Below are positions 23,461 through 32,666 of a DNA stretch of 64,000 bases, piece after piece. The stretch is from Spirulina sp034932185 (GTDB lineage: Bacteria; Cyanobacteriota; Cyanobacteriia; Cyanobacteriales; Spirulinaceae), in contig NZ_JAYGHW010000009.1 in NCBI RefSeq assembly GCF_034932185.1, forward strand, positions 10,601 through 74,600. The letters run 5' to 3'. The notes below the pieces were generated by a model. That model searched no databases, was not told the origin of the DNA, and saw only the letters and a list, made by a program, of their open reading frames with translations. The position numbers and the translations under genes are program-made. Numbering within the stretch: the first letter of the stretch is position 1; each line of letters opens with the position of its first letter.

Positions 23461-25095
23461 TTAAGTAATCACCGTGGGGCGATCGCGCCCTGTGAATTCC
23501 TTAATTTTCGCCACCTGATCCGCCAAGGCAATTAAATCCCCTAACGCCACTTGGGTATCCTCGCCATGTTTAGCGGGGTCGGGTTCGTAACTTTCTAGAT
23601 AAACCCGCAACGTTGCCCCCTTGGTTCCTGTTCCTGAAAGACGGAACACAATGCGAGAGCCGTCGGTAAACCCGATGCGAACCCCTTGATTTTTGCTCAC
23701 ACTGCCATCTACCGGATCGGTGTAGCTGAAATTATCCGCATAATCCACCGTATAGCCTCCCAATGTTTGACCCGGTAACGTTGCCAATTGCACCTGCAAT
23801 TGCGCCATCAATTCGTTAGCGGGTTCCGAGGGAACTTCTTCATAATCATGGCGAGAATAGAAATTGCGGCCGTAGGTTTGCCAATGTTCCGCCACCAACT
23901 GCTCCACAGACTTACCCGTCACTGCTAACAAATTGAGCCAGAACAACACCGCCCATAGACCATCTTTTTCCCGCACATGGTTCGACCCCGTGCCGAAACT
24001 TTCCTCACCGCAAAGGGTCGCTTTTCCAGCATCGAGGAGATTGCCGAAAAACTTCCAGCCCGTGGGGGTTTCGTAGCAGTCGATCCCCAACTTAGCAGCA
24101 ACGCGATCAACGGCGGCACTGGTGGGCATCGATCGCGCCACCCCCGCTAATCCCCCCCGATACCCCGGTACTAATGTCGCATTCGCCGTCAGCACCGCCA
24201 AACTATCGCTAGGGGTAACGAAAAAGTGACGACCGAGAATCATATTGCGATCGCCATCCCCATCGGAAGCCGCCCCAAAATCCGGCGCATCCTCCCCAAA
24301 CAAAATCTCTACCAACTCATGGGCATAGACCAAATTGGGATCAGGATGCCCCTGGCCAAAATCCTCTAGGGGAACACCATTAATCACCGTCCCTGCCGGC
24401 GCACCCAATTGGGTTTCAAAAATCGCCTTCGCATAGGGGCCGGTGACGGCGTGCATTGAATCCACACAGAGCCGGAAATTCCCCGCCGCGATAAACTCAC
24501 GAATCCGGTCAAAATCGAATAATTCCGCCATCAACGCACTATAGGGCGCGACGGAATCCATCACCTCCACATCCATCGTCCCCAACTTAAACGAGCCGGG
24601 ACGATCCAGATTAATATCCCCCGCTGCGAGAATCTTATATTCGGTAATCGTTTTAGTACGGGCATAGATCGCCTCCGTCACCTTTTCCGGAGCCGGCCCC
24701 CCATTGCCAATGTTATACTTCACGCCAAAATCCCCCTCCGGGCCGCCGGGGTTATGGCTGGCGGAAAGGATGATCCCCCCAAAGGTTTGATATTTGCGAA
24801 TCAGGCAGGAGGTGGCGGGGGTGGAGAGGATGCCCCCCTGGCCGACGATGATCTTACCGATGCCATTGGCGGCGGCCATTTTCAAAATAATCTGAATCGC
24901 TTGGCGATTGTAATACCGACCATCGCCCCCGACAACGAGGGTTTGGCCTTCGCAGCCCTCTAGACTGTCAAAGATGGCTTGAATAAAATTTTCTAAATAG
25001 TGGGGTTGTTGAAAATCGGGGACGGATTTGCGCAGGCCCGATGTACCGGGCTTTTGATCCAGAAAAGGCGTAGTGGAAACAATCTGTAAATTCAT
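23461..25095 (-). CDS. pgm: Phosphoglucomutase (alpha-D-glucose-1,6-bisphosphate dependent)
   Basis: A 544-residue enzyme that interconverts glucose-1-phosphate and glucose-6-phosphate, linking glycogen and sugar-nucleotide metabolism. N-terminal TTPFLDQKPGTSGLRK, the phosphoserine loop ILSASHNPGGPEGDFGVKYN, the metal loop DGDGDRN and the sugar loop CGEESFGTGSNHVREKDGLW are all intact. The length matches the eukaryote-like Pgm found in cyanobacteria. glgA is elsewhere in this window but not adjacent. Confidence 0.95.
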   Translation of the reverse strand: MNLQIVSTTPFLDQKPGTSGLRKSVPDFQQPHYLENFIQAIFDSLEGCEGQTLVVGGDGRYYNRQAIQIILKMAAANGIGKIIVGQGGILSTPATSCLIRKYQTFGGIILSASHNPGGPEGDFGVKYNIGNGGPAPEKVTEAIYARTKTITEYKILAAGDINLDRPGSFKLGTMDVEVMDSVAPYSALMAELFDFDRIREFIAAGNFRLCVDSMHAVTGPYAKAIFETQLGAPAGTVINGVPLEDFGQGHPDPNLVYAHELVEILFGEDAPDFGAASDGDGDRNMILGRHFFVTPSDSLAVLTANATLVPGYRGGLAGVARSMPTSAAVDRVAAKLGIDCYETPTGWKFFGNLLDAGKATLCGEESFGTGSNHVREKDGLWAVLFWLNLLAVTGKSVEQLVAEHWQTYGRNFYSRHDYEEVPSEPANELMAQLQVQLATLPGQTLGGYTVDYADNFSYTDPVDGSVSKNQGVRIGFTDGSRIVFRLSGTGTKGATLRVYLESYEPDPAKHGEDTQVALGDLIALADQVAKIKEFTGRDRPTVIT

Positions 25096-25161
25096 AGGGT
25101 TGGGGGTGCAGACTTCACGACTACTTATATCATCGTTAGTTGCCCCTATTGCCCCAGGGCA

Positions 25162-25737
25162 TCAACCCGCCAGGATTTGAGCAGCGGTGAGGGGGAGATC
25201 TCCCAAGCTGGGGGAATGGAAAGGCGTATCTCCTTGGTAGGTTGCCGCTTCATAGAAACCATCCACCCATTCCAAACAGACGATCTGTTCCAACTGGGGA
25301 TCAATAATCCAATATTCCGGAATCCCCCGCGCCCCGTATTCGGAACGTTTGTAGCGATAGTCGCGGTCGCTATTTTCCTTCCCCGGTGAGACCACCTCCA
25401 CCACGAGAGCCGGGGGTGGTAGGTCAATGGTGATGGTTGCCCGCGTTGCCCCGCTCAGGCTCAGGGCCAACTCTTCTGAGAGCACCGTTAGATCCGGAAT
25501 TCGCACCGTTGCCCTTGCCCCCGTCACGACCAATTCCATCCCCATCCGTAGCCGTTGGGAGGGGATGCCCTGCTGTAACAGGAGAGCAAAAAGCAGGGAG
25601 GTAATCCGTTGATGGCGATCGCTCGCAGGGGGTATAGGCAGCAGTTGACCGGCTTCTAGTTCAGCAAAGGGTTGATCAGCAATGTCCTGCTCAAAATAAG
25701 CGGTTAAGGTGAGGAGAGGGGGAGAAGCAATAACCAT
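25162..25737 (-). CDS. Uma2 family (DUF820) PD-(D/E)XK-fold protein
   Basis: 191 residues from the ATG at 25737 (MVIASPPLLTLTAYF); an ATG four codons earlier is also open. Family motifs: IPPASDRHQRITSLLFALLL, VRIPDLTVLSEELA (catalytic Asp), ALVVEVVSPGKENSDRDYRY (catalytic Glu; Lys/Arg downstream) and GIPEYWIIDPQLEQIVCLE. Its sequence is clearly different from the Uma2 protein at 7664, so it is not a recent duplicate. It lies 66 bases upstream of pgm on the same strand and may be expressed with it. Confidence 0.9.
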   Translation of the reverse strand: MVIASPPLLTLTAYFEQDIADQPFAELEAGQLLPIPPASDRHQRITSLLFALLLQQGIPSQRLRMGMELVVTGARATVRIPDLTVLSEELALSLSGATRATITIDLPPPALVVEVVSPGKENSDRDYRYKRSEYGARGIPEYWIIDPQLEQIVCLEWVDGFYEAATYQGDTPFHSPSLGDLPLTAAQILAG

Positions 25738-25782
25738 GATTGATCTCAAAAATGGAGCCTATCCCCCTTGTTGTAACATCCT

Positions 25783-25810
25783 GTAGGGGCATAAAATTTT
25801 TCGCCCTCCC
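25783..25810. repeat. Short family B palindrome
   Basis: GTAGGGGCATAAAATTTTTCGCCCTCC, the outer arms of family B without the core. It lies between two minus-strand genes. Confidence 0.5.
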
Positions 25811-25824
25811 CGATGTTCTCCCCC

Positions 25825-26778
25825 CTAACCCCGCTCATAGGAATAAACATCCCCAGATTGAGGGATCAGTTGGCGGGCCGTATCCGAAAGGGTTTGCAGA
25901 TCAGCGGCGGCAATGGGGCGATCGAGGGCCTCCATATTTTGCTGAATTTGTTGGCGGTTCGTCGTCAGACCCGTAATGATGGGCCCCACACCGGGCTGAT
26001 GGTGGAGCCATTGGAGGGCAACTTGGGCAATGGTGAGGTTGTAACCCTTGGCGATCTTCGCCATCACCTTTAACAAACTTTGCACCCCCGGCCAGCCCCC
26101 ATGTTGAGCAATCATTGTGGTGTAGTGGAATGTGCGGCCATGATCCATCTTTTGAGGGGGCTGTTGCTCAAACTTGAGGAATTGATCCGAAAGAAACCCC
26201 CCCGCAAGAGAACCGTAGGGTAGGATCGTAATCCCCTGCGCTAAACAGAGGGCTTGCATCGATGCTTCCACCCGGCGATCGATCAAACTGTATTGCACCT
26301 GATGGGTTTGGATCGGCGCATATTTCAGAGCCTGTTTCAACATCGGCGTGGAAAAGTTCGTCACCCCCAATTGACGGATTTTCCCCTGGGCTTGGTAGGT
26401 GCAGAGCTTTTCCCACAGGGGCGCAAAATCCAGTTGGGGATTATGCCAATGAACTTGGACATTATCAAGATAGTCCCGTTGGAGGTTGCGGAGGGAATTT
26501 TCCAGCTTGTATTGAATGTGTTGGGCGGTGGGGGCTTCGTCGAAAAAGACCATTTTCGTCAAAATGCGGCAATCATCCCGGCCCTTGAGGCATTGCCCTA
26601 GGAGTTTTTCGCTGCGGCCATAGATATCGGCGGTGTCAAAACTGTTCACTCCCCAAGCGAGGTATGTATCAATACTGCGCTGGATTTCAGCAACGGGAAG
26701 ACTGAGCCAACAGCGGTCGTCCAGTTGCCAGCAACCCAGGATGAACTGATTTTGACGGGGAGAGGAAACCATGGTCAT
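25825..26778 (-). CDS. Aldo/keto reductase
   Basis: A 317-residue TIM-barrel oxidoreductase. The NADPH-dependent family motifs are present: WGVNSFDTADIYGRSEKLLG (catalytic Asp and Tyr), ILTKMVFF with the Lys, QVHWHNPQLDFAPLW in the position of the His motif, and IGVTNFS-like RQLGVTNFSTPMLKQ. The C-terminal LTTNRQQIQQNMEAL matches the cofactor-binding 'G..n..q..en' element. The substrate is unknown; the sequence resembles the general-stress AKR subgroup. Confidence 0.9.
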   Translation of the reverse strand: MTMVSSPRQNQFILGCWQLDDRCWLSLPVAEIQRSIDTYLAWGVNSFDTADIYGRSEKLLGQCLKGRDDCRILTKMVFFDEAPTAQHIQYKLENSLRNLQRDYLDNVQVHWHNPQLDFAPLWEKLCTYQAQGKIRQLGVTNFSTPMLKQALKYAPIQTHQVQYSLIDRRVEASMQALCLAQGITILPYGSLAGGFLSDQFLKFEQQPPQKMDHGRTFHYTTMIAQHGGWPGVQSLLKVMAKIAKGYNLTIAQVALQWLHHQPGVGPIITGLTTNRQQIQQNMEALDRPIAAADLQTLSDTARQLIPQSGDVYSYERG

Positions 26779-26811
26779 ATCGCGAGAATCTCAGAGGGGA
26801 GGGAGCGGCGC

Positions 26812-27249
26812 TTAGGGATTGGATGTAGATGATTCGCCCGCACCGGCATTAAAGAGATCTAAGGGCAAATGGCCGTAAGTTCCATTGACCAGATCGTCCT
26901 CGGATTGACAGGAGACTAAAACGCCGCGATATTCTCCTTCGTAGGGTTCGGCGTAGTGCTTTTGGCTGCTGCCGATGAATTTGATATAAACCGGCGTGGA
27001 GTCCGAGGCCATGGCTTGCCAGTCAAAATTAACGGGATAGCCACAGGCGGCCAGATAGCTGGCGAGGGCTTGATAGCCCTGTTGGGCATGGTCGGCACAG
27101 ATTCCAAAGTTTTCTCCTTCGGAAGCTTCGACAATCTGCAAGATTGCATTCTGGAGAGCTTGCCGTTCATCATCGGAGGTGATCTGCTTTTGCTCCACAC
27201 AACTGTATTGATTGAGAAGTTGGCGGGCTGCCGTCAGCGAGGGGGACAT
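26812..27249 (-). CDS. DUF1824 family protein
   Basis: A 145-residue protein from the ATG at 27249 (MSPSLTAARQLLNQYSC). Conserved blocks FGICADHAQQGYQALASYLA, PVYIKFIGSSQKHYAEPYEG, GVLVSCQS and the NGTYGHLPLDLF end mark the DUF1824 family, which I know from cyanobacteria. No enzyme motif is evident and the function is unknown. It is read divergently from ccsA across 150 bases. Confidence 0.85.
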   Translation of the reverse strand: MSPSLTAARQLLNQYSCVEQKQITSDDERQALQNAILQIVEASEGENFGICADHAQQGYQALASYLAACGYPVNFDWQAMASDSTPVYIKFIGSSQKHYAEPYEGEYRGVLVSCQSEDDLVNGTYGHLPLDLFNAGAGESSTSNP

Positions 27250-27399
27250 AGGATGGGGTTGAGACTCCAAAGAATTGGCTCGATGATTCAGCATACAACG
27301 CTTTTCCTCCCTCAGGATAGCTCTGAGCTAGGGAGAAAGGGGAAACGCTTTGAGCTATCATAAACAGGCCCATCCTGCCGCTGTCTCCCCTGGAGGACA

Positions 27400-28422
27400 A
27401 TGGTAGAGTCTGCCCTGGTTGAAGTTATGGATTTAATTGGTTTACAACATACCCTCGATAACAGTGCTTTTGCTGTGCTGTTGGTGACGATGCTGCTCTA
27501 CTGGGCCGGGGCGGCCTTTCCCCAAATCCCCTATTTGAAGAGTTTAGGGACAGCGGGGATGGTGAGCGCGAATTTGGCGATCGCCTGTCTCCTCGGTGCT
27601 CGCTGGCTTGAAGCGGGCTATTTCCCCTTGAGCAATCTCTATGAATCCCTCTTTTTCCTCGCTTGGGGGATCACCGCCATGCACCTCCTGGCGGAAAACA
27701 TGATGCGATCGCCCCTCGTCGGCGTATTCACCGCCCCCCTCGCCATGGGGATCACCGCCTTTGCTGCCCTCACCCTCCCCCCGGAAATGCAACAGGCCGA
27801 ACCCCTGGTTCCCGCCCTCAAATCCAACTGGCTCATGATGCACGTCAGCATCATGATGATCAGTTATGCCACGCTGATGGTGGGGGCAATGCTGGCCATT
27901 GCCTTTTTAATTTGGACCAAAGGCGAAGCGATTACGCTCCATGGCAGTTCCTACGGGGGCGGGAGCGATCGCGATAACGTGGGCGATCGCCTCCGGGAAC
28001 TCTCCGCCCAATCCCTCAACCTGGAACCCACCCCCTCCCAGGGCGGCACCGCCACCGCCACACTCCCCGCCGTCACCACCACCACCCTCTCCCCCCAACG
28101 CCTCAACATTGCCGCCACCCTCGATAACCTCAGCTATCGGATCATCGGCCTAGGCTTTCCCCTCCTCACCATCGGCATCATTGCCGGAGCCGTCTGGGCC
28201 AATGAAGCCTGGGGTTCCTACTGGAGTTGGGATCCCAAAGAAACCTGGGCCTTGATCACCTGGCTCGTTTTTGCCGCCTATCTCCACGCCCGGATCACCA
28301 AAGGCTGGCAGGGCCGCAAGCCCGCCATCTTAGCCGCTAGTGGTTTTGTCGTCGTCTGGATTTGCTATCTTGGGGTGAATTTGCTAGGAAAAGGGTTGCA
28401 TTCCTACGGATGGTTTTTCTAG
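27400..28422 (+). CDS. ccsA: System II cytochrome c biogenesis protein CcsA
   Basis: A 340-residue membrane protein of the cytochrome c maturation System II, where CcsA and CcsB (Ccs1) carry heme to apocytochrome on the lumenal side of the thylakoid. The heme-handling WWD-type motif is in EAWGSYWSWDPKETWALITW, with family His residues in MMHVSIMMISY, LHARIT and GLHSYGWFF. About eight helices are visible. The loop about residues 175-240 (Gly/Asp then Thr-rich) is longer and less conserved than in plastid CcsA. No ccs1 gene is adjacent. Confidence 0.92.
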   Translation: MVESALVEVMDLIGLQHTLDNSAFAVLLVTMLLYWAGAAFPQIPYLKSLGTAGMVSANLAIACLLGARWLEAGYFPLSNLYESLFFLAWGITAMHLLAENMMRSPLVGVFTAPLAMGITAFAALTLPPEMQQAEPLVPALKSNWLMMHVSIMMISYATLMVGAMLAIAFLIWTKGEAITLHGSSYGGGSDRDNVGDRLRELSAQSLNLEPTPSQGGTATATLPAVTTTTLSPQRLNIAATLDNLSYRIIGLGFPLLTIGIIAGAVWANEAWGSYWSWDPKETWALITWLVFAAYLHARITKGWQGRKPAILAASGFVVVWICYLGVNLLGKGLHSYGWFF

Positions 28423-28562
28423 GGTGAGAAAAAAATCGACCCTGTTTGATCGCAGTGGGAGAATTTCACCCTAAACTTTTAGGCAATGTCCCTTTAATAT
28501 GGTGTCCCTGTCCAAATCCGGCAGGTTAACGAGAAACGCTTAACCAGTGGAGTAAAAGAACT

Positions 28563-29804
28563 GTGGAAAATCGCTTTGAACCCCTTGATGGAGATGAGGT
28601 GCTTTCGGTTGATGAGTCTTTCCAGATCCTCATCGGTCATCGCACCTTTCGTGTTGGTGAAATTGCCACGGCCTTAAAAACCCAACTCTTAGAGTATGGG
28701 ATAGGTGGCATCACCACAGAGAAAGAAGGGTGGTTCAACCCCGATGGTATCCCCTGCGAAGCCCTGAAATTTGGGGCCAGTCGTTGGCTCAAGGGTAGAG
28801 TCAAAATTAGTATTGATTTCTGCCCCGATTCGGTTCAAACCCCCAGTCGTCCCCCCGCAACAGCTACAACACCAGTGGTTGCCCCTAAACCGGCGGTAAC
28901 GGTTGCCCCCCCTGTTACTGATGAATTGGTGACGGCCAATCTTGAACCGGACATACCAGAGGATGATCTCCTCGAAGCCGTGACCATGGCAGCGCCAGAG
29001 CCGGAACTCGATGAAGTGGAAACGGAGAGTGAGGCGGAAACGGAAGATTGGTTAGCAGCGACGGATGCCACCGAAGAATTAGTCATTGATGGGGGTTTGG
29101 AAACCCTGGAGGATGAGCCGGTGGCGGCAGATCAAGCGGCGGCGGAATTTTGGGATGAAGCTGATGATGATGAACTGGATTTCACCCCTGAAGCTGAGGA
29201 TGAGCTTGACTTGACCGTTGGCGGCGATGCAGATTTTGGGGAAGATCTCGATTTTGCAGCGGCGGCTGAGGAGGAGGGCTTTGGCGATGAGTTAGATGAT
29301 TTTGATCTTGGGGAGGAATCGGCTCCAGCGGCTGCCACCACAGCGGCGGAGGAAGAAGATCTTTTTGGCGTAGATGGTGAGGATGATCCCTTTGGTGAGG
29401 ATGATCCCTTTGGGGAGGATCTCGAAATTGAAGAAGCGAGCGATGCTCTTGTTGATGATGTCTTTGAAAATGCACCGACAAATCTGACCGCTGAAGATGG
29501 TGATGACTTTGACCTTGGCGGTGACATTTTCGGCAGTGATGAGCTAGGAGCAGAGGATGATGGTACGGGTGATGATAGTTTGTTCGATATTTCTGACGAA
29601 GATGAGTTTGAAGCGGGGGTAGCCGCCTCCGGTGAGGAGGTGATTGCCCTGGAGGATGCGGAGGATATTTTTGGGGAGGATGATGATACGGATTGGGGCC
29701 TCTCCGGTGATGATGAGGATGATCTCTTCGGCACGACAGTACCCGGCGATAAGGGTGAAGATGTGATTGCAGATATCTGGCAGGATATTGATGAACTGAG
29801 TTGA
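28563..29804 (+). CDS. KGK-domain protein with very long acidic tail
   Basis: A 413-residue protein, GTG start. Residues about 1-90 form a KGK-family domain (PF08872): ...GDEVLSVDESFQILIGHRTF, EGWFNPDGIPCEALKFG, then WLKGRVKISIDF with the Lys-Gly-Arg/Lys signature. The rest (about 115-413) is extremely rich in Asp and Glu with repeated DDPFGED and DELD motifs, low complexity and almost no Lys. The net charge must be very negative, suggesting a disordered polyanion that could mimic DNA or bind cations or basic partners. Its stop overlaps the tilS start (TGATG), so the two are translationally coupled. Function unknown. Confidence 0.85.
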   Translation: MENRFEPLDGDEVLSVDESFQILIGHRTFRVGEIATALKTQLLEYGIGGITTEKEGWFNPDGIPCEALKFGASRWLKGRVKISIDFCPDSVQTPSRPPATATTPVVAPKPAVTVAPPVTDELVTANLEPDIPEDDLLEAVTMAAPEPELDEVETESEAETEDWLAATDATEELVIDGGLETLEDEPVAADQAAAEFWDEADDDELDFTPEAEDELDLTVGGDADFGEDLDFAAAAEEEGFGDELDDFDLGEESAPAAATTAAEEEDLFGVDGEDDPFGEDDPFGEDLEIEEASDALVDDVFENAPTNLTAEDGDDFDLGGDIFGSDELGAEDDGTGDDSLFDISDEDEFEAGVAASGEEVIALEDAEDIFGEDDDTDWGLSGDDEDDLFGTTVPGDKGEDVIADIWQDIDELS

Positions 29805-30781
29805 TGGTGTGGAGTGATCTCCATTGTCGGATTGATCAGGCGTTTCGCCAGCGATCGCTCCTCCCCCCCGGCGCTACCCTGCTGTTAGCGGTGTCCGGTG
29901 GTCAAGATTCCCTCTGTCTGTTGAAACTTTGTGTAGATCTGCAACCCCGCTGGGGCTGGCGGTTGGGGGTTGCCCATTGTGATCATCGTTGGCCCAGCGA
30001 TGGGGGGATTGCGGCCCATGTGGCGGCGATCGCCCAGACCTACCAACTCCCCTATTATCAAGCGACGGCGGACAACCTCCCCCAAACCGAAGCCGCCGCG
30101 AGGGCCTGGCGTTATCAAGCCCTGACCGAGATTGCTCAAACAGAAGGTTATGGGGCGATCGCCACCGGCCACACCCAGAGCGATCGTGCCGAAACCGTCC
30201 TCTACAACCTGATCCGGGGGGCTGGCCTCACCGGCCTCGCCACGCTCCCCTGGCAACGCCCCCTCACCGATACCATCCAACTGATCCGCCCCCTCCTCAC
30301 CACCACCCGCGCTGAAACCGGGGAATTTTGCCAACGCCATCACCTCCCGGTGTGGGAAGATGCCCTCAATCAAAACCGCCATTATCGCCGCAATCGTCTC
30401 CGCCTCGACATCTTCCCCCAACTGCGTCAGGAATTTAACCCCCAAGTGGATCGCGCCATGGCCCAAACAGCGGAACTCCTCACCAGCGATCGCGACTATC
30501 TTGAGCAACAAACCGCCCAACTCTGGCAAGCCAGCTACAGCCCACATCCTCCCCAGCTAGCCCGGCCCATCCTCGCCCAGAGCCATCTCGCCCTCCAACG
30601 GCGAGTTTTGCGCCAATTTTGCCAATGCCACCTCCCCAGAGCCATCACCTTTGCCCAAATCGAAGCATTGCTCCCCCTGCTCACCGCCCCCCAAAGCAGC
30701 CAAAGCAGCACATTGCCAGGGCAATTCATCCTTAGGGTTGAGGGGGATTGGCTGCGCCTGGTTGGTAGTAGGCATGGCTAA
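29804..30781 (+). CDS. tilS: tRNA(Ile)-lysidine synthetase
   Basis: A 325-residue enzyme that converts cytidine 34 of the AUA-reading tRNA-Ile to lysidine. The PP-loop ATPase motif AVSGGQDSLCLLKL (residues about 29-42), the VAHCDHRWPSDGGIAAHVAA block, GYGAIATGHTQSDRAETVLY and the RNRLRLDIFPQLRQEFNP element are typical. Length corresponds to the shorter cyanobacterial form lacking the full C-terminal domains of E. coli TilS. The ATG overlaps the KGK gene stop; the 3' end overlaps ygfZ by 50 bases in convergent orientation. Confidence 0.94.
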   Translation: MVWSDLHCRIDQAFRQRSLLPPGATLLLAVSGGQDSLCLLKLCVDLQPRWGWRLGVAHCDHRWPSDGGIAAHVAAIAQTYQLPYYQATADNLPQTEAAARAWRYQALTEIAQTEGYGAIATGHTQSDRAETVLYNLIRGAGLTGLATLPWQRPLTDTIQLIRPLLTTTRAETGEFCQRHHLPVWEDALNQNRHYRRNRLRLDIFPQLRQEFNPQVDRAMAQTAELLTSDRDYLEQQTAQLWQASYSPHPPQLARPILAQSHLALQRRVLRQFCQCHLPRAITFAQIEALLPLLTAPQSSQSSTLPGQFILRVEGDWLRLVGSRHG

Positions 30782-31757
30782 GATAGGGAGCCGCTTGGAG
30801 CTTGGCCACCTGATCCCCCACTTCCACCGTTGATCCCGCTTCCCCAGCCTTGGTTTTGACATAACCGAGGGCGATCGCTCCCCCCGCCATAGTCGCCACA
30901 CTGGTAATTTCACCCACCTTCGCCCCCCCTTGGGTAATGGCCGTTCCCACCGCGACCGGGGAGGATAAGGGAATCTGCCAAAGCCGTTGCTTCACCCCTT
31001 GGTAAGTATTGAGCCGAGCAATGGTTTCCTGGCCAATGTAGCAACCTTTCGTGAAGGAAATCGCCCGCCACAACCCCGCCTCAAGGGGGTTATATTGTTC
31101 CGTTAACTCTGCCCCTGGAGCCGGGCGGCCCTGGACAATTCGCAGCGTTTCCCAATGGGTCGCCTCTAACGGAACGGCTCCCGCCGCCATCAAAGCCTGC
31201 CAAACCGTAGCCGCCCGATCACTACCCACCCAAAGCTGATAACCCGGCAAGTCTAACCCCGTTCCCGCCATCAATTGCACGGGAACTCCAGCAATTTCAA
31301 CGGCACAATGGGCAAAAGCGGAGCTAGGCAGGGTGGCAATGCCGCAACGGTTGAGGAGGGGCGCTCCTTGGGGGCCCACGAGAGTAAACAGCGTATGGCT
31401 TTCAGAAAGATCGGTGAGCGTGACGCGATCCATGGGAAAGATATAGCGATCTAGCCAGGTGATCAGGGGCCCAGCTTGACCAGGGGAAACCGCGACCCAG
31501 AGGCGTTCCCCCCAGCACAACACCGTCGCCAGATCTAGGGTTCGTGCCGTGGAATTGACGAAAACTGTTTCGCAACCTTGGCCCGGTTGGAGAGCGGCGA
31601 TCGCATTCGTCGTTTGGTTATGAAGGAATTGACGACAATCCGCCCCCGTTAATTCGAGGCGGCCCGCTGCACTGCCATCCACCAGAGCCACCCCCGATTG
31701 CAAAGCGACTTCAGCGGCCGTATTTTGGCCAAAATCAAGACTGTGGGCAAGAACCAT
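30732..31757 (-). CDS. ygfZ: Folate-binding protein YgfZ (iron-sulfur/tRNA modification factor)
   Basis: A 341-residue GcvT-like protein. The diagnostic KGCYIGQETIARLNTYQGVK motif with the family Cys is intact, followed by RLWQIPLSS and the C-terminal beta-barrel with VATMAGGAIALGYVKTK. YgfZ/IBA57 proteins use tetrahydrofolate and help maintain certain iron-sulfur enzymes. N-terminal residues GRLELTGADCRQFLHNQTTN match the folate-site region. Its last 50 bases overlap tilS on the other strand. Confidence 0.92.
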   Translation of the reverse strand: MVLAHSLDFGQNTAAEVALQSGVALVDGSAAGRLELTGADCRQFLHNQTTNAIAALQPGQGCETVFVNSTARTLDLATVLCWGERLWVAVSPGQAGPLITWLDRYIFPMDRVTLTDLSESHTLFTLVGPQGAPLLNRCGIATLPSSAFAHCAVEIAGVPVQLMAGTGLDLPGYQLWVGSDRAATVWQALMAAGAVPLEATHWETLRIVQGRPAPGAELTEQYNPLEAGLWRAISFTKGCYIGQETIARLNTYQGVKQRLWQIPLSSPVAVGTAITQGGAKVGEITSVATMAGGAIALGYVKTKAGEAGSTVEVGDQVAKLQAAPYLSHAYYQPGAANPPQP

Positions 31758-31889
31758 AACAAAAACCTGCGAAAAGGAGCAACAATAGATTAGATGCTCA
31801 ATTATACCTGATGCTTCAAATTCCCTCGACTCAAGTTCATGAAATGGGTATCAGATTCCAACACTTGATCTCTGTATTGCGGTGGTTTT

Positions 31890-32666
31890 TTAGGTCGCGA
31901 TGATTGGCATCAACCGTTGCTCTACTTCATCAAGATACAAAGCTAATCCTGTTTTTGTTCCCCTTTGCCGTAGTATTTCTAGACGGGTCTCTTGCCAACA
32001 TTGCTGTTCTCTTAACTGATCCGCACGAGTCAAAATCTCTAGGACAACTTTAGGGTTACGCATTCGTTCCGGTTCTTCCTTAGAGGTAGAGCGCAATCGA
32101 TGCGACTCCTCACAGGGATCAAATTTTAGCTGAGATTGGATCTCTTGCAAAACCTGTTTTTCCTGTTCACTTTCACTAGAGGGGATAAATCCATTTAAAA
32201 CCCAGGCTTCACGCATTCGGTCGGGTGTGCCGATCACAATTGCCAATGGTGATTGAGGGTCACGATATTCTGAACAAGCCTGTTCAATGGATTGTCTGCG
32301 TTCCGGTTGGTTATCTAAATCACGAATAAAAATGACTGCCTTAATCGGTCGCTTGTACTTATGTTGTAAAAAATGAATCAGCTTCAAACTCTTACTAGTT
32401 GTTGCATAATCTGTTTTCTGCGGTCCATCTTTGGAATGTCCTAAATATCTGATGCGCAAACCGTCATGCTTTACCCGCTCAACAATATTGTTAAGATCCT
32501 TCCAACATGAATAGTTAGTTCCGGGATCTAGCCCTGCCCATTTAAAGAAATGTTGTAAGGATTCAGGCTCCAACCAATCCACCTTTTCTAGTAATACCCG
32601 TTGAGCTAATTCAGTGGCAATTTCAGCATCTGCACGACTTTCCACAATCACAATAAATTCATCCAT
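31890..32666 (-). CDS. TOPRIM-like (DUF4276/OLD-type) nuclease candidate, partner of the AAA ATPase
   Basis: 258 residues from the ATG at 32666, which overlaps the ATPase stop by 8 bases. A TOPRIM-like pattern is visible: Glu9 in the first strand (FIVIVESRADAEIA) and an Asp-x-Asp pair, Asp116/Asp118, at a strand end (VIFIRDLDNQPERR). A later IGTPDRMREAWVLNGF resembles the 'EAWLL' segment of OLD-like and DUF4276/RloB TOPRIM proteins. The C-terminal half is charged and helical. With the upstream SMC-like ATPase this is the layout of OLD-derived defence pairs (PARIS, split OLD). I cannot assign a named family. An in-frame longer start at 32714 is less likely. Confidence 0.7.
   Translation of the reverse strand: MDEFIVIVESRADAEIATELAQRVLLEKVDWLEPESLQHFFKWAGLDPGTNYSCWKDLNNIVERVKHDGLRIRYLGHSKDGPQKTDYATTSKSLKLIHFLQHKYKRPIKAVIFIRDLDNQPERRQSIEQACSEYRDPQSPLAIVIGTPDRMREAWVLNGFIPSSESEQEKQVLQEIQSQLKFDPCEESHRLRSTSKEEPERMRNPKVVLEILTRADQLREQQCWQETRLEILRQRGTKTGLALYLDEVEQRLMPIIAT

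Noticed and set aside
29132..29824. 230-residue Ser/Pro-rich minus-strand frame
   Set aside because: It is the complement of the Asp/Glu codons of the KGK protein tail and is an artefact of composition.
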